NCBI GenBank assembly: GCA_030323885.1
Contig: CM059187.1
Location: 137,240,415-137,304,414 of the forward strand
Length of the DNA stretch: 64,000 nt
Reading direction: 5' to 3'
Source of the DNA: Branchipolynoe longqiensis
Lineage: Eukaryota; Annelida; Polychaeta; Phyllodocida; Polynoidae
Shown here one piece after another: positions 43,882 to 56,931 of the stretch (the stretch's first letter is position 1; every line of letters begins with the position of its first letter). The notes under the pieces are model-generated. The model did not search any database, had not been told where the DNA came from, and saw nothing but the letters and a program-made list of their open reading frames with translations. A program made the position numbers and the translations under genes.

Positions 43882-44255
43882 CTACTCCCTCCCCCCCCCC
43901 CCTCAATTTCTGTGTACCATCCCAGATTTCCTTTGTCCTTATTCTCTTCCCTTCACATTATTTTGCACATTTCTCATCCCTTTGTGGAAATGAACCTTCT
44001 TCTATATAGAATATATGAGGGTGGAAAGCTTGGTTTAGACATTATGTATGTACTATATAATTGATTATGTGTATATAAATTAAGAATGCCTCCTAATGTT
44101 CCTGGTCGGTGTCCTGACACCGTTCCTCAAATACTAAACCAAGCTAACTCGATATGCTGATAGTCGGGCATTCTCTGCATCCCGCCGACTCTGACTCTTG
44201 ACCAACTGACCCCAACGGTCATTCGCTTCTCGCTTTCCAATTTATAGAGCCAAAA

Positions 44256-44259
<4 letters not shown>

Positions 44260-44312
<53 letters not shown>
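44260..44312. repeat. (TA)n microsatellite
   Basis: Pure TA run. Confidence 0.95.
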
Positions 44313-44469
44313 ATACACATACACACACACTTTTTTTGCGCAATGCCTGACCTCGAGGGTCATTAGCAATTAGTGGTATGCGCGCCACCTGTTGGGCCTC
44401 GTGATTAACCAGGGAGGATTGCATATATTAAACCTTTAGTTATTTATATCTGCATAAATTCTTATACAT

Positions 44470-44471
<2 letters not shown>

Positions 44472-44517
<46 letters not shown>
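44472..44517. repeat. (TA)n microsatellite
   Basis: Pure TA run. Confidence 0.95.
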
Positions 44518-44520
<3 letters not shown>

Positions 44521-45190
44521 GCAGGGACACACACACACATACACACACACAACATACAGTAGTATCTGTATTAAAAGGACAACACCACAGGACTGTCAAA
44601 TGAGACCCCAACAATATTCATACTGAAAAATGATTCATTTAGGGCCAGGTTTGCAGGTGTTCTTGTGTATCGAATGTTATAAAGTAGCCACATATATATA
44701 TATATATATTTTTTTTTTAACCGATAATAAAAGTAATTTCAGAAAGTGGACTTCTTCAAATGTGTATGGCCTGACTAGGAATGGAAAATATGGCATTCAT
44801 ATTTCAATAAATTTCTACTTGTGTGATTTATAGCAAAGCAATAATAGTACTGAACGTAAGAGGGAACCAACAACAAACAAATGGTAATTAATATTATTAA
44901 CGAAATTCATCAATTAATCAATGTCTTTATTAAAATTCATAAATAATATTAACCAATATTTATGTAGCGAAATATAAATTAATTAAAAAATAAATATACG
45001 ATATATATATATATATAATTAACATAATCATCATTCAAATATTATTAGTGAAACATTGCTTCCATTAGAGTAGGGAATGGAAAACAGGCAAGGCTCATAT
45101 GACGTACGATGGCTCTTGTCCAAGATGTTTAAGTATTTTTTGTCCCCAAAGATAATTGTATGAGCTCAGGAGGTAAGTGGTATATCCTAC

Positions 45191-45240
45191 CTTGAAGACA
45201 TCCGGCCGCTGGGCTAGACCCATCAGGGAGAGGTAGCCGC
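45191..45240 (-). CDS. DPP8/9-like peptidase, small 50-nt exon after the nucleophile elbow
   Basis: A 50-nt microexon: acceptor TTACAG, two bases completing the second Gly of GWSYGG, then 16 codons reading GYLSLMGLAQRPDVFK, donor AAG/GTAGGA. Vertebrate DPP9 has GGFLSLMGLIHKPQVFK at this position, so the match is clear despite the small size. It is too short for ordinary ORF detection and was found by joining reading phases with the exons at 49055-49157 and 43583-43725. Length is not a multiple of three, so skipping it would frameshift the peptidase downstream of the catalytic serine. Confidence 0.93.
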
Positions 45241-45477
45241 CTGTAATTGGCATACAGCAATTTAAAAAATAATATTACCTACAGAAATTGAAAAGTAATT
45301 TACGGCAAAATTGCTGTAGTCTCTCTCGTAAAGGTATGCACCGCTAGGGTCACATCACAAACACAAGGGGATCCTGCTTGCCAGTACCGTTTAAGGAAAG
45401 GAAATTGTCACCTCTTTGAGATATTTGATTTTTTTAAACTATGTGTATGCATATATGTGTATGAGTGTGTGTGTGTG

Positions 45478-45757
45478 TTCGTTTGATGTTTAACACCGTG
45501 ACAACATCTAAGGTCATATCAGGACCGTTGCCGACTTGTGACAGTGCGCACTCATGGTGACTTTATAGTGCTGCCGTACTAGACCAGGCCACTCAGTCAC
45601 ATTATCCTGATACTGAGGTAACCAGTCCATGTTCTATCCTATTAATGCCGAACACCAGGCTAGGAAGCGACAAGTATCAATTTGGGAAGTTGTTGGTTTG
45701 ACTCGGCTGGGATTCGAACTCCCGACCTTCCGCAGACAGTCGACCAGCGCGTCGGGC
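45478..45757 (-). mobile_element. tRNA-derived SINE
   Basis: GTTTAACACCGTGACAACAT to CCGACCTTCCGCAGACAG; A-box end rearranged. Confidence 0.87.
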
Positions 45758-46735
45758 CCATATGCATAGGTCGGTGTTAGCGAGCCAAAATGGTGTTTGG
45801 TGGGAATCCGGCGTTTAGCGGCGAAAAGTCGCATGCAATAGTCAGTGATAGGCCTAACACCAAAAGCTTAAACTAGGTTGAGCTAAACCAGGGGCCGTAT
45901 GCATGAATCGGGGTTAGGGCCGTAACCGCAGCTAGGCTAGCTCCACATGGCTAAATGTGAGAAATTGGTATGCAATTACTGACATTTAGCCTGTGGAGCT
46001 AGCCTAGCCGCGGTTACGGCCCTAACCCCGATTCGTGCATACGGCCCCAGATACATAGCTGGTTTACAGCGATGTTAGTGTTAGGTTAGGGCCAAATCTA
46101 TTCAATGCTATCATATTTAACAGAATTACATAAGCAATAAGTGAAATTTCATGAAATTAACCCTAAATTCGAAGCGATATTAACGTAGCAGCTACATCGG
46201 TGGTGATATTAATATTGTCGAATCGACGAATGTAAACTAAACAAATCGCCGCCGCCTGCCGCAGTGCTCGCCGGCAACAGGCTCACCTGTACTAAGGCTG
46301 CTGGTTCCCGGCCGCCGAATCGGCGGCGATATTGTGAAATAGCGGTACTCGCCGGCAACATGCTCAGCAATAAGGCTCGCTGGTGCCCAGTGGTGTTACG
46401 TACCGATTAGGCCCAAATTGATTCAATGCTGTCATATTTAACAGAATTACATAGTCAAATAGTGAAATTCTATTAAATTAACCCTAAAATAAAACTGATA
46501 TTAACACCGCCGCCGTCTCAGCCGAATCGGCTGCGATATTGGGAAATAGCGGTCCTCGCCGGCAACAGGCTCAGAGGGATTTCCCAAATCTATAAATAAA
46601 TTCACGTTTAGCTATAATGAAAGTGTTACGCGCTCCTGCATACCACTTGACATAATTCCAGACCTCAGTGATAGCTAAACGGTGTCAGGCTGTAACACCC
46701 AACGCTGCTAACACCGACCCATGCATACGGGCCCA
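45757..46735. mobile_element. ~980-bp inverted-repeat element with nested fold-back MITE
   Basis: Left GGGCCCATATGCATAGGTCG GTGTTAG and right CTAACACCGACCCATGCATA CGGGCCC are inverse. The inner region holds a ~290-bp direct duplication (46080-46330, 46425-46590; CATATTTAACAGAATTACAT, CTCGCCGGCAACAGGCTCA). Confidence 0.82.
45892..46047. mobile_element. Fold-back MITE, GGGGCCGTATGCATGAATCG termini
   Basis: Arms of ~60 bp (GGGTTAGGGCCGTAACCGCA; TGCGGTTACGGCCCTAACCC type) around an AATTGGTATGCAATTACTG loop. Confidence 0.87.
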
Positions 46736-46744
46736 GGTGTGTAT

Positions 46745-46801
46745 GTATGTAGGTTGTTGGAGTTTTACATCCTGGCAACATATAAGGTCATATCAGGACG
46801 G
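46745..46801 (-). mobile_element. SINE tail-only insertion in a GTAT repeat
   Basis: GGTTGTTGGAGTTTTACATC to CATATCAGGACGGG, flanked by TATGTATGTA on both sides; in a GTAT repeat the exact duplication is ambiguous. Confidence 0.8.
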
Positions 46802-46918
46802 GTATGTATGTATGTATGTATGTATGTATGTATGTATGTATGTATGTATGTATGTATGTATGTATGTATGTATGTATGTATGTATGTATGTATGTATGTA
46901 TGTATGTATGTATGTATG
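46802..46918. repeat. (GTAT)n microsatellite
   Basis: About 29 pure tetranucleotide units. Confidence 0.97.
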
Positions 46919-47881
46919 TGGGTCAATCTCAGAAGTTGTGTACCAATACTGTGACATCAGTACCACAAACTCAAAATGCTGTCAAAGTCCTATATACAAG
47001 CTTCCTCAATGTGTATGTCCTTTTGCATCTGAATAATTGAAAATAAACATATTCTGACATTTTTAAGTAGGTCAAATGATGTTCACACCCAGTAAATAGC
47101 AGTATAACATGGAAACCAATCTGACTCCAAAATCAAATATCTTCTACACAAAGCTTGACATTTTTAGGACATTTCACATGCCACTTGCTTTATAAACAGT
47201 GTTAATAATAATTTGAAACCTCATTGCTATGGTTTTGTCTTATTTCGATGATTAAAGAGAAAAGCAGAAAAATATTAGCAACGGTAACAGTCCAAGTGGA
47301 ATCAACAATTTTACACAAATGTTCGGCTCAAATGTCAATGCTTAGGGGCAATTTCAGGATTGATCTTTTATTATACCATAACTCGGTCCATGCATAGAGT
47401 ATCAAATGGTGAAAATAGTTCCTGTACTGTATCTGTACTCAGTGTGTGATACAGAGTTTCATAGTACTTGAAAGTGGAAACGAAATGTTACGATGTTAAT
47501 GACTCCAGAAAAGGTTAACTACTTCATAATATTTATAATATTTTTTAGAAATAAATGTCTTCAACTTAATGAAGACATTGTATCTGACCATTTGAAGTGA
47601 AATGTGCTGTTGTTCAGAGGTTTTCATTAAGTTTGTGACACTTTATTTTCAATGCTGTTGACAATGTCACAAATTAGTTATGTAATTTATTTAGCTATAT
47701 CCATCCCAATAAGATACATAATACACAATATTAAGATTTACTTTTGATCTAAAATATCTCCCACATTATTGGGCTAAATGGTTAAATACTACATATTGAC
47801 ACTCCACTAATGGGTTTCTTTGAAATCTGAATTTCAAGTAGACTACCTCAAGTGGTACACAGTTTCTGAGAACGACCCATG
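46917..47881. mobile_element. ~0.97-kb TIR element, GTGGGTC..CTCAGAA termini, copy 1
   Basis: GTGGGTCAATCTCAGAAGTT GTGTACC to GGTACACAGTTTCTGAGAAC GACCCAT. AT-rich interior without ORF. Second copy inverted at 55807-56842. Confidence 0.88.
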
Positions 47882-47929
47882 TATGTATGTAAACTAGTTC
47901 CAAGTAATACATTATATAGTGGGCATATA

Positions 47930-48000
47930 GAGCAGGTAAAGTGCAGTAAATTGTAATAAAAAGAAAATCGCAGAAATCGCGGAGATCTTTCATCACTGAT
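47930..48000. mobile_element. CAGGGATGAAAG MITE right-end remnant
   Basis: AAATCGCGGAGATCTTTCAT CACTG; no left end. Confidence 0.65.
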
Positions 48001-48139
48001 GAGGGGAAATGACCTGAAGCATAAAAATAAATTAAATTTTTTGTTGTTGTTGTTATATATAAATCCAGCCAAAATCAGAATTTAATCAAAGCTAGGAAAA
48101 ATCGGCCCTAAATCGGAATTTCTCCTAGCTGGCCATATT

Positions 48140-49232
<1,093 letters not shown>

Positions 49233-49337
49233 TTACATTGCAAATCAAAAAATGTTTCAACTATTTAAACTCAACTACAAAGTACAAGCCACACAAGAAT
49301 ATAAAGCTGTCATGAATGTGCGTTGTCGTCGCAAAAT

Positions 49338-49413
49338 TGGTGCCCATCCAGACATAACCTCAGATATAACCTCAGATATTGTTAGGACATGAAACCCCAA
49401 TCAATCAATCAAT
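49338..49413 (+). mobile_element. SINE tail, decayed
   Basis: GGTGCCCATCCAGACATAAC CTCAGATA (doubled) to CCCAATCAATCAATCAATCA. Confidence 0.7.
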
Positions 49414-49489
49414 CACACTTTAGAAATGGCTATATTTCAGACATCTGTCATCCCTAACAAACAAACAAAAAGAAGTAAATAAAAAGAAA

Positions 49490-49585
49490 TCGGAAATCTA
49501 ACTTCCGGTGTTAAGGAGGGGGCCGTCTGCTCTTTTGTGGGTAGAAATTTTCAGGGGGAAAAAAGCACGAATCTTTCATCCCTGA
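49490..49585. mobile_element. CAGGGATGAAAG MITE right-end remnant
   Basis: GGGGGAAAAAAGCACGAATC TTTCATCCCTG. Confidence 0.6.
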
Positions 49586-49805
49586 TATAATAGGATTCAG
49601 TGAATTACGACAAATGGGCTGGTACAGCCTAGAGTAAATGCAACAAACATTCTTGGTCGTATGTTTCCTTCTTTCAACCTTTGATTAATGAATAATATTT
49701 TGACCCCCACCCCCAAATCCTATAACAAACCACCGGTCATGGTAGGGAAGGCTGCAATAGAAAGGTAGCTCGACTGTCATGGGAACCTTCTAGAGGGTGA
49801 GTGAT

Positions 49806-50642
49806 TGATTGATTTCGGGTTTTGTGTCCCACCAATATCTGAGGTTATATCTGAATGGGCACCGATTTGTGACAGCGCATATTTATGAAAGCTTTAAGGG
49901 CGCATTCCATATACGCGTAATGCGAATGCGAATGCGACAAAAAATCGAAACGCCTTGAAACCTATGAGCTACATTCCTTACACGCGTAATGCGAATGCGA
50001 ATGAAATCCATTATCCCGATCGCTCCATGTAGCGATCGGTGCGTAATGCGTAAAGGTGGTGCGAATAGAAAAGCATCAGTCGCATTTGTCCATTGATATA
50101 AGGCTGGAGGAGGCGACTGATAATTACAGACAGCCGGGACAAGGTGGAGCGCGGACCTGTTAGGAAGCAGTCTCCAAGGCTGCTGAGTGGAAACATATGG
50201 TAGTGGTGGTGGTTCGGGTTGCTAAAAATGCTACCAGAGCCACAAAAATATGAATACTTGGTTATAATAAAGGTAGGAACCCCCATGTGACGTACAAAAA
50301 GTTACATAGATATAAATGCAATATTTGGTCATATACAGAGCAGTATGGAGAATAATTGTTTATTTATATTTTTTAAATATAGCCAGTTGTGTGCCGCATA
50401 ACGCATTACGCGTATATGGAATGCGCCCTTTACAGTGCACTCTGAGATGCAGTCATCAGCACAATGATCTAATATCCCACTCAATGATATTATCCTGACA
50501 GTAACACAACCAGTTATGTTGCCATCCTAATAATGGCGCACACTTGGAAAGGTAACGACACATTTTGCTTTGTTCTTTATTGTTTATGATTTAACTCGAC
50601 CTGGGATAGAACCAATGACTTACGGCACTAGGCCATCCTGTC
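49806..50642 (-). mobile_element. tRNA-derived SINE split by a Harbinger-like MITE
   Basis: SINE parts 49806-49896 and 50430-50642 (GACCTGGGATAGAACCAATG; GGCCATCCTGTC) are colinear once the insert is removed. Confidence 0.87.
49897..50429. mobile_element. PIF/Harbinger-like MITE, AGGGCGCATTCCATATACGC termini, TTA duplication
   Basis: AGGGCGCATTCCATATACGC GTAATGCG to CGCATTACGCGTATATGGAA TGCGCCCT; TTA at 49894-49896 and 50430-50432. Subterminal repeat GTAATGCGAATGCGAATG near 49920 and 49990. Confidence 0.9.
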
Positions 50643-50689
50643 TTGCGTTTAAAAAGAAAAACAGTAAAAAAATACCATAGTTAAAATAC

Positions 50690-51270
50690 TAAATGTAGAG
50701 AGATTTCTTAACAGTCATAGAATAGGTGTTCACAAATACTAAATGTAGAAAGATTTCTTAACATTTGTTGATTAGGTGTTCACAAATACTAAATGTAGAG
50801 AGATTTCTTAACATTCGTTGATTGGGTGTTCACAAATACTAAATGTAGAGAGATTTCTTAACATTCATTGATTGGGTGTTCACAAAATGTAGAGATTCTT
50901 TCACATTTGTTGATTGGGTGTTCACAAATACTAAATGTAGAGAGATTTCTTAACATTTGTTGATTGGGTGTTCACAAATACTAAATGTAGTGAAATTTCT
51001 TCACATTCACAGAATGGGTATTCACAAATACTAAATGTAGAGATTTCTTAACATTCATTGATTGGGTGTTCACAAATAGTAAATGTAGAGAGATTTCTTC
51101 ACATTCGTTGATTGGGTGTTCACAAATACTAAATGTAGAGAGATTTCTTAACATTTGTTGATTGGGTGTTCACAAATACTAAATGTAGAGAGATTTCTTC
51201 ACATTCGTTGATTGGGTGTTCACAAATACTAAATGTAGAGAGATTTCTTAACATTCATTGATTAGGTGTT
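50690..51270. repeat. 48-bp minisatellite (about 12 copies)
   Basis: Unit CACAAATACTAAATGTAGAG then AGATTTCTTAACATTCGTTG ATTGGGTGTT. Begins within or next to a SINE end (50642) and is followed by another SINE fragment (51271), in the intron upstream of the catalytic-Ser exon. Confidence 0.95.
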
Positions 51271-51412
51271 CTATCCTAGTAATGCTGAGCGTTCGCCAAT
51301 GTAGTCACAAGTATCGACTTTGTCAGTCATTTGTGTAACTCAGCGAAGGATCGAACCTACGATCTCCCACGCAGGAATCGAGTGCTCTACTCATTCGGCC
51401 GTCCTGTCTATT
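51271..51412 (-). mobile_element. tRNA-derived SINE, head part
   Basis: CTATCCTAGTAATGCTGAGC, AGCGAAGGATCGAACC, CTCTACTCATTCGGCCGTCC. Confidence 0.83.
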
Positions 51413-51438
51413 TTTTTCTTTGCTTCAACGAGAAAAAG

Positions 51439-51620
51439 TACAGTAAAACCTCTCACTGACCACCTCCAGAGATCGACCACTCCCCTATATTGATCGCTTT
51501 ATTTGAGTCCCAAACCATAGCCCATACAATACCATTGTAATGATACCCGGCCACTTCCCTAAATGGACCATTTAAAAAGTTGGTCCCATGATCGGTCGAT
51601 TTAGAGAGGTTTTACTGTAC
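51439..51620. mobile_element. Tc1/mariner-type MITE, CAGTAAAACCTC family
   Basis: TACAGTAAAACCTCTCACTG to GATTTAGAGAGGTTTTACTG TA. Confidence 0.88.
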
Positions 51621-52017
51621 TTATATTACAACAACGGAAAAAAAGGCCATGTTGTCTCGGCCAATCAGGGCGCAGTAATCGCCACTTCCGGTCTGAGCAG
51701 AGCCGTGGCATCTCCCTGGGCTAGTTGACCGCGGAGTGGTGGGACCGATTATACGGTCCGGGCCGTGCAGCCCAGGGCAGTAGCCAGGATTGAGTAAGCG
51801 GATTTCCGGTTGAAGCTATGAGCAAAGTCATGTGGGGGCCCACGAAAATCAAGAAAGTTTCAATTGCTATATGTAATTATATATATATTTTTTCCATGGA
51901 AAGTATGTAAAGCAACATGTGGAGAAGTGGGTCACATGGTACAGTCTCGTTTTTGTAACAATCTCCACTCATCAGCAAAACAAACAAAAGAAACAACAAA
52001 TCTTAGCTTTTTTTTTT
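51621..52017. other. Unassigned intronic or intergenic sequence
   Basis: GC-rich 51650-51790 (GACCGCGGAGTGGTGGGACC) looks gene-like in composition but gives no recognisable protein. Confidence 0.4.
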
Positions 52018-52648
52018 TTAAAGCTGCATAGTCCGATGAAGCATAACATTTTCAAAACCAAAACAATCATCTAAAATTGATTCTACATACTTAACTTAGA
52101 TACTGAGGCACTTATTAAGCATTTGTTGCCATATAGAAGGGAATACTTCAACAGTTTAATAGAAGCTGTTACTGCTGAAGCCTTTGGTCTCGAGTTTGTT
52201 GGCATGCTTGCCAAAACTAATTTGACATGTTTCCACTACAAACATCTCAAACTAAAGTAAGGTAGATTGTAACAATCAATTTAATGTGGCATTCTCTGTG
52301 GCGGAGTGGTTAGAATGTCTGACTTTTTTCTAGGTCAGACTCCTAATCTGAGGGTCAGCGGTTCGATTCCCTGTGCCCCCACCTCTGCCAATTTGGATTT
52401 CCACCGCTGTGTATAACTTACAGCGTCATCAAAGGCCGGTTGCTCTCATACCATGTCTATGTGGTGTGGGAGGTTAAAAATCCCTTGGGTTGGTAAAAGT
52501 GTAGGCTCGGGCTTTCTATCGACCAGCAGTGGAATGAGGAAGACCAGTCGTCTATGACTGAAATTTCCCCTGCTTAAACAACTAATGGACCAAAAAAAAA
52601 ACTCAGAAAAATGACAGAAACTCGAAACCATCGGACTATGCAACTTAA
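52018..52648. mobile_element. TTAA MITE interrupted by a SINE of the second family
   Basis: TTAAAGCTGCATAGTCCGAT to CATCGGACTATGCAACTTAA, with 52288-52550 inserted. Confidence 0.86.
52288..52550 (+). mobile_element. Second-family tRNA-derived SINE
   Basis: TGGCGGAGTGGTTAGAATGT, GGTCAGACTCCTAATCTGAG, GGTTCGATTCCCTGTGCCCC; about 93% identical to 8476-8745. Confidence 0.85.
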
Positions 52649-53167
52649 AAAATGTGGGTCGGGGGGAAGGTAGGGGTTCGAGGCAACAAGGACACCGCCG
52701 CCAGTATACGCCACCATATATCAAACAAGGAGGCCATAATGGCTGGCAAACCCATTAGGCACAAGAGGGAAGTCACCATGGTGATAGGCTAAGTGCTTGC
52801 CGGGACATGAACGGCCCACAGCTTATGCCCGCAGTCTGCTCACTGGAGGATCCGCTAAGCCGTCCTCATGTACTTAACCAATCCTCCTATTTACACACCC
52901 ACCCACAGTTAAGTGGATATATACGTTCCAGCCCAACCACTAAAAAGCGGCAAACTGTACATTCCTCCATTAACATTTTTTTTTCTTCTTTCCCCTCAAT
53001 TATGCACTATATAATTTATTATGTGGATATAAATAAAGGCAGCCCCTTAATGTTTTTCTCTCACCACCTTAATTTCCATGTTATTCACTGCGAAGCGGGC
53101 ATTCTCTCTTCCCTGCCTCCCCTACACTGCGAGTCAACTGTCACTCTGCTCACTTTCAGTCTTTCCT

Positions 53168-53174
<7 letters not shown>

Positions 53175-53262
<88 letters not shown>
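53175..53262. repeat. (TA)n microsatellite
   Basis: ~43 pure TA units. Confidence 0.97.
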
Positions 53263-53266
<4 letters not shown>

Positions 53267-53299
53267 TAAATATAAATATATATATTTATATATATATTT

Positions 53300-53515
53300 T
53301 TTTTAACTCGAAGTGAACAACCCACAGTTGTAAGTTTTTCAATTACCATTTTTGTAATTGTCTTTTTTCTTTTCAATTTCGACGTTACAGCCCAAACAAT
53401 AGAAGGGGCAAACTGTCTATTCCTCCAATTACCCCCCCCCCCCCCCATATACTCAAAGTGAACCCACAGTTGTCAGTTTTTCAATTACCATTTTTGTAAT
53501 TGTATTTTTGTTCGG
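53300..53515. repeat. Two direct copies of a ~60-bp segment
   Basis: GTGAACAACCCACAGTTGTA AGTTTTTCAATTACCATTTT at 53313 and the near-same at 53458, separated by a C-run (53427-53443). Confidence 0.85.
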
Positions 53516-53889
53516 GTTGCTGGGTCTATGGAGAGGGCCATGTTTTGGTGGGAGAGTGCGTGTGAAGAGGGGGAGGAGGGAGGCAAATGAAAAGAGCATT
53601 GTCTGCACGGCTTCAAAGATGTCCATCATGGACACCCCCAACACTAAACACTAACCCCACCCCACCATCCCTACTTCCCTCTCCTCCCTCCAGGGGGCGT
53701 GTCGAGAAGAAAGGACTTATTATAGGGGGTGAGATCCTAGTCCAAAGGGGTTAACACCCAACGGCTGCCCTAGCTCTATTCCAGCATCACGAGGCAGCAA
53801 ACCACCACTGGTTTAGCTAATCAAATCTGCCACTATCACGCACATATAAACTCTATATATGAGTATAAACATGCACACTCCCACCTGAT

Positions 53890-54222
53890 TGGTTGGTTGG
53901 TTGTTGGAGTTTTGCATCCTGCAACATCTAAGGTCATATCATGATGGGTACTGACATGTGACAGTGCACACTCATGGCAACTTTATAGTGCTGCCCCACT
54001 GGAAAACCAAGCCACCCATACCATGACCCGATATCCCACTCAGTCACATTATCCTGACACTGAGCTAACCAGTCCTTGCCCTATCCTATTTATTAATGTC
54101 GAGTACCAGGCTAGGAAGTGACAAATATCAATTTTATAAGTCATTGGTTTGACTCGACCGGGAACCGATCTCCCGCACGCGATCCCCGCACTCTGCCGAT
54201 TCGGCCACTGCGCCCAGTCATA
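53890..54222 (-). mobile_element. tRNA-derived SINE, full length
   Basis: GGTTGGTTGGTTGTTGGAGT to GCCGATTCGGCCACTGCGCC; B box GGGAACCGATCTCCC. Confidence 0.92.
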
Positions 54223-54317
54223 TGAGCATTTAACATGCACACTCAGACACTGAGGCGAGATCATTTAGTTACTTATTAAATCTCCAAATAAGACTTTCTC
54301 TATCGCCCAGCGACCTG

Positions 54318-54376
54318 CCCGTCCTGATATGACCCTAGATGTTGCCAGGACGTACAACTCCAACAGCCAACCAACC
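54318..54376 (+). mobile_element. SINE tail-only insertion
   Basis: CGTCCTGATATGACCCTAGA to CTCCAACAGCCAACCAAC, flanked by CCAGCGACCTGCC (13 bp) on both sides. Confidence 0.9.
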
Positions 54377-55104
54377 CAGCGACCTGCCAGTTTGGGGTAT
54401 TTGGACATGATTGCATGTAAAAATCAATTTCTACTGATCAAAATGGAGAAGGTTTAAAAGTTTAATACAAATTTAATAAGTGCCTTTTTGCCATGGTGGT
54501 GGGATAAGTGTCTTAGGTTTAAGGAATTTGCATTGACCTCGGCATTGCATTCGTCAATATACAGCCTAGAGCCTAAAGCCTCAAACCCCATATCAGACAT
54601 TAACTACTTAATATATACACCACCTTCCTTTAGCCACCAGGCGCGGTCGCCGAATCGGTAGAGCGCAGGCTTCGCGTGCTGAAGGTCGGGAGTTCGGTTC
54701 CCGGTCGAGTCAAACCAATGACTTATACAATTGATACTTGACGCTTCCTAGCCTACAGCTCGGCATTAATAGGATAGGGAAAGGACTGGTTTAGCTCAGT
54801 GTCAGGATAATGTGACTGAGTGGAATACTCCAACAACCAACCTTTGTTTAGCCAGGACAATACTTTGTCTGTCTCTCAAGCTTCAAATTCCATACGGATT
54901 GCTAACTGCTTTAAATACTCCCTAATATATTATATCTATTCATTAATAGTTTACCCAGTCTTCTTTATAATAAGGTCACCTTTTTAGGTTGGTTATCAAT
55001 AAGGCCTTTTCAATTATTTTATTACTTTGTAAGCTTATTAAACATAGAGATAGATCAGTATGAGGCACAGTAAGCAACAACATTTGGTTGGAATTCTATG
55101 TATA
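54377..55104. other. Unassigned plus the SINE at 54638
   Basis: AT-rich; no exon seen. Confidence 0.5.
54638..54840 (+). mobile_element. tRNA-derived SINE with internal deletion
   Basis: GCGCGGTCGCCGAATCGGTA GAGC head, GGGAGTTCGGTTCCCGGTCG B box; body jumps from GTGACTGAGTGG to ACTCCAACAACCAACC. Confidence 0.9.
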
Positions 55105-55340
55105 AAGCTTTTACCTATTACGTACAAGCCTATAATATGTAAATAGAGTAGGCTAGTCTAGAATTAAGTGTAGGAAAAAATAAAAAAGAGGAAGACTCTT
55201 ACCAAGAAAATCCAAAAAAACTAACATAGATCACTAACCACAAACCATAATCTTAAGAAACACAGACCGATAACTGCCCAGCATTGAAAACAAGCTCGAT
55301 TATCCGAGCTTATATGCTATGGACAGCATAAACACCGGAT
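55105..55340. repeat. Dispersed repeat, inverse of 6010-6250
   Basis: TGTAAATAGAGTAGGC, ACAAACCATAATCTTAAGAA, GCCCAGCATTGAAAACAAGC. Confidence 0.8.
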
Positions 55341-55556
55341 CAAAAAAAAAAAAAATAAAGCTTTTATAGTTATATAATTAATTAATCCAAAATACAACTT
55401 GCATAACATAATCAAGGTAGCTTCACAGGGTGGTTAAATCTACTGAACGAGTAGTCAGTCATCGGGCACTAAATATCTCATGTCATCATAAATGCGGGAC
55501 ATAGGCACTACACATGCTATGGGAAACATTAGCAGCAGGGGGTTGTGGAGGTTGGG

Positions 55557-55583
55557 AGGGGGGGGGGGGGGGGGGGGGGGGGA
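55557..55583. repeat. Poly-G run
   Basis: About 24 consecutive G with one A; length is unreliable in assembly. Confidence 0.9.
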
Positions 55584-55806
55584 GGCAGGGACAGTCATAG
55601 ACTGGGGATTACAGAGCATGACATTTGCAAATGGAATTTGGCAACGTCAAGTTTCACTAAGAGTAGTCAACGTAGACACATGCTTAGTTAATGTATTTGT
55701 ATTGTAGTGTTATACAGCTACAATGTAACATGAGGATATTAACGCTACAAGACGTGAGATATGAGCGAATGGGACATGGCAAGCCTGAGTTTCAGTGAAC
55801 ATATAT

Positions 55807-56842
55807 ATGTGGGTCGTTCTCAGAAACTGTGTACCACTTGAGGTAGTCTACTTGAAATGCATATTTCAAAGAAACCCATTATTGGAGTGTCAATATTTAG
55901 ATTTCATTATTTAGCCCAATTATGTGGGAGATATTTTAGATCAAAAGTAAATGTTAATATTGTGTATTATGTATCTTATTGGGATGGATATAGCTAAATA
56001 AATAGAAAATTACATAACTAATTTGTGACATTGTCAACAGCAATGAAAATAAAGTGTCACAAACTTAATGAAAACCTCTGAACAACAGCACATTTCACTT
56101 CAAATGGTCACATACAATGTCTTCATTAAGTTGAATTTTTTTTTTTTATAAATGATAAAAGTGACGAAGTAGTTAGCCTTTTCTGGAGTCATTAACATCA
56201 TAATATTTTGTTTCCACTTTCAAGTACTATGAAACTCTGTATCAAACACTGAGTACAGATACAGTACAGGAACTATTTTCACCATTTGACACTCTATGCA
56301 TGGACCTAGTTATGGTACAGTAAAAAATAAATCCTGAAATTGCCCCATAACATTGAAATTTGAGCTGAACATTTGTGTATAATTGTTGATTCCACTTGCT
56401 AATAATTTTCGGCTTTTCTCTTTAATCTAATCTAATTTAATTTCTCTTTAATCTAATCTAATTTAATTTCTCTTTAATCTAATCTAATATTTGTCTGCTT
56501 TTCTCTTTAATCATCACAAATAATACAAAACCATATCAATGAGGCTTCAAATTATTATTACTACTGTTTATAAAGCAAGTGGCATGTGAAATGTCCTAAA
56601 AATGTCAAGCTGTGTGTTGAAAATATTTGATTTTGGAGTCAGATTGGTTTCCATGCTATACTCCTATTTACTGGATGTGAGCATCATTTGACCTACTTAA
56701 AAATGTCAGAATATGTTTTCCCCCCCAATTATTCAGATGCAACAGGACATACGCATTGAGGAAGCTTTTACATAGGACTTTGACAGCATTTTGATTTTGT
56801 GATACTGATGTCACAGTATGGGTACACAACTTCGGACCCATG
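55807..56842. mobile_element. ~1.03-kb TIR element, GTGGGTC..CTCAGAA termini, copy 2 (inverted)
   Basis: GTGGGTCGTTCTCAGAAACT GTGTACC to GGTACACAACTTCGGACCCA. Contains a 26-bp triplication TTTCTCTTTAATCTAATCTA ATTTAA at 56410-56490 absent from copy 1. Confidence 0.88.
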
Positions 56843-56931
56843 TGTATAATGGAGGTACTTTTTCAGTGAGTTTGCACATGTACGGGTCAACTGAAAAAAA
56901 ACCTAATGGTTATATTTTCGCCGAGATGTTT

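Larger units (their letters stand above)
44040..45190. other. Intronic AT-rich sequence
   Basis: 44050-44210 resembles 53020-53130 (ATATAATT.ATTATGTG.ATATAAAT; GGGCATTCTCT). Otherwise (TA)n runs and AATTAATTAA-rich DNA. Confidence 0.5.
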
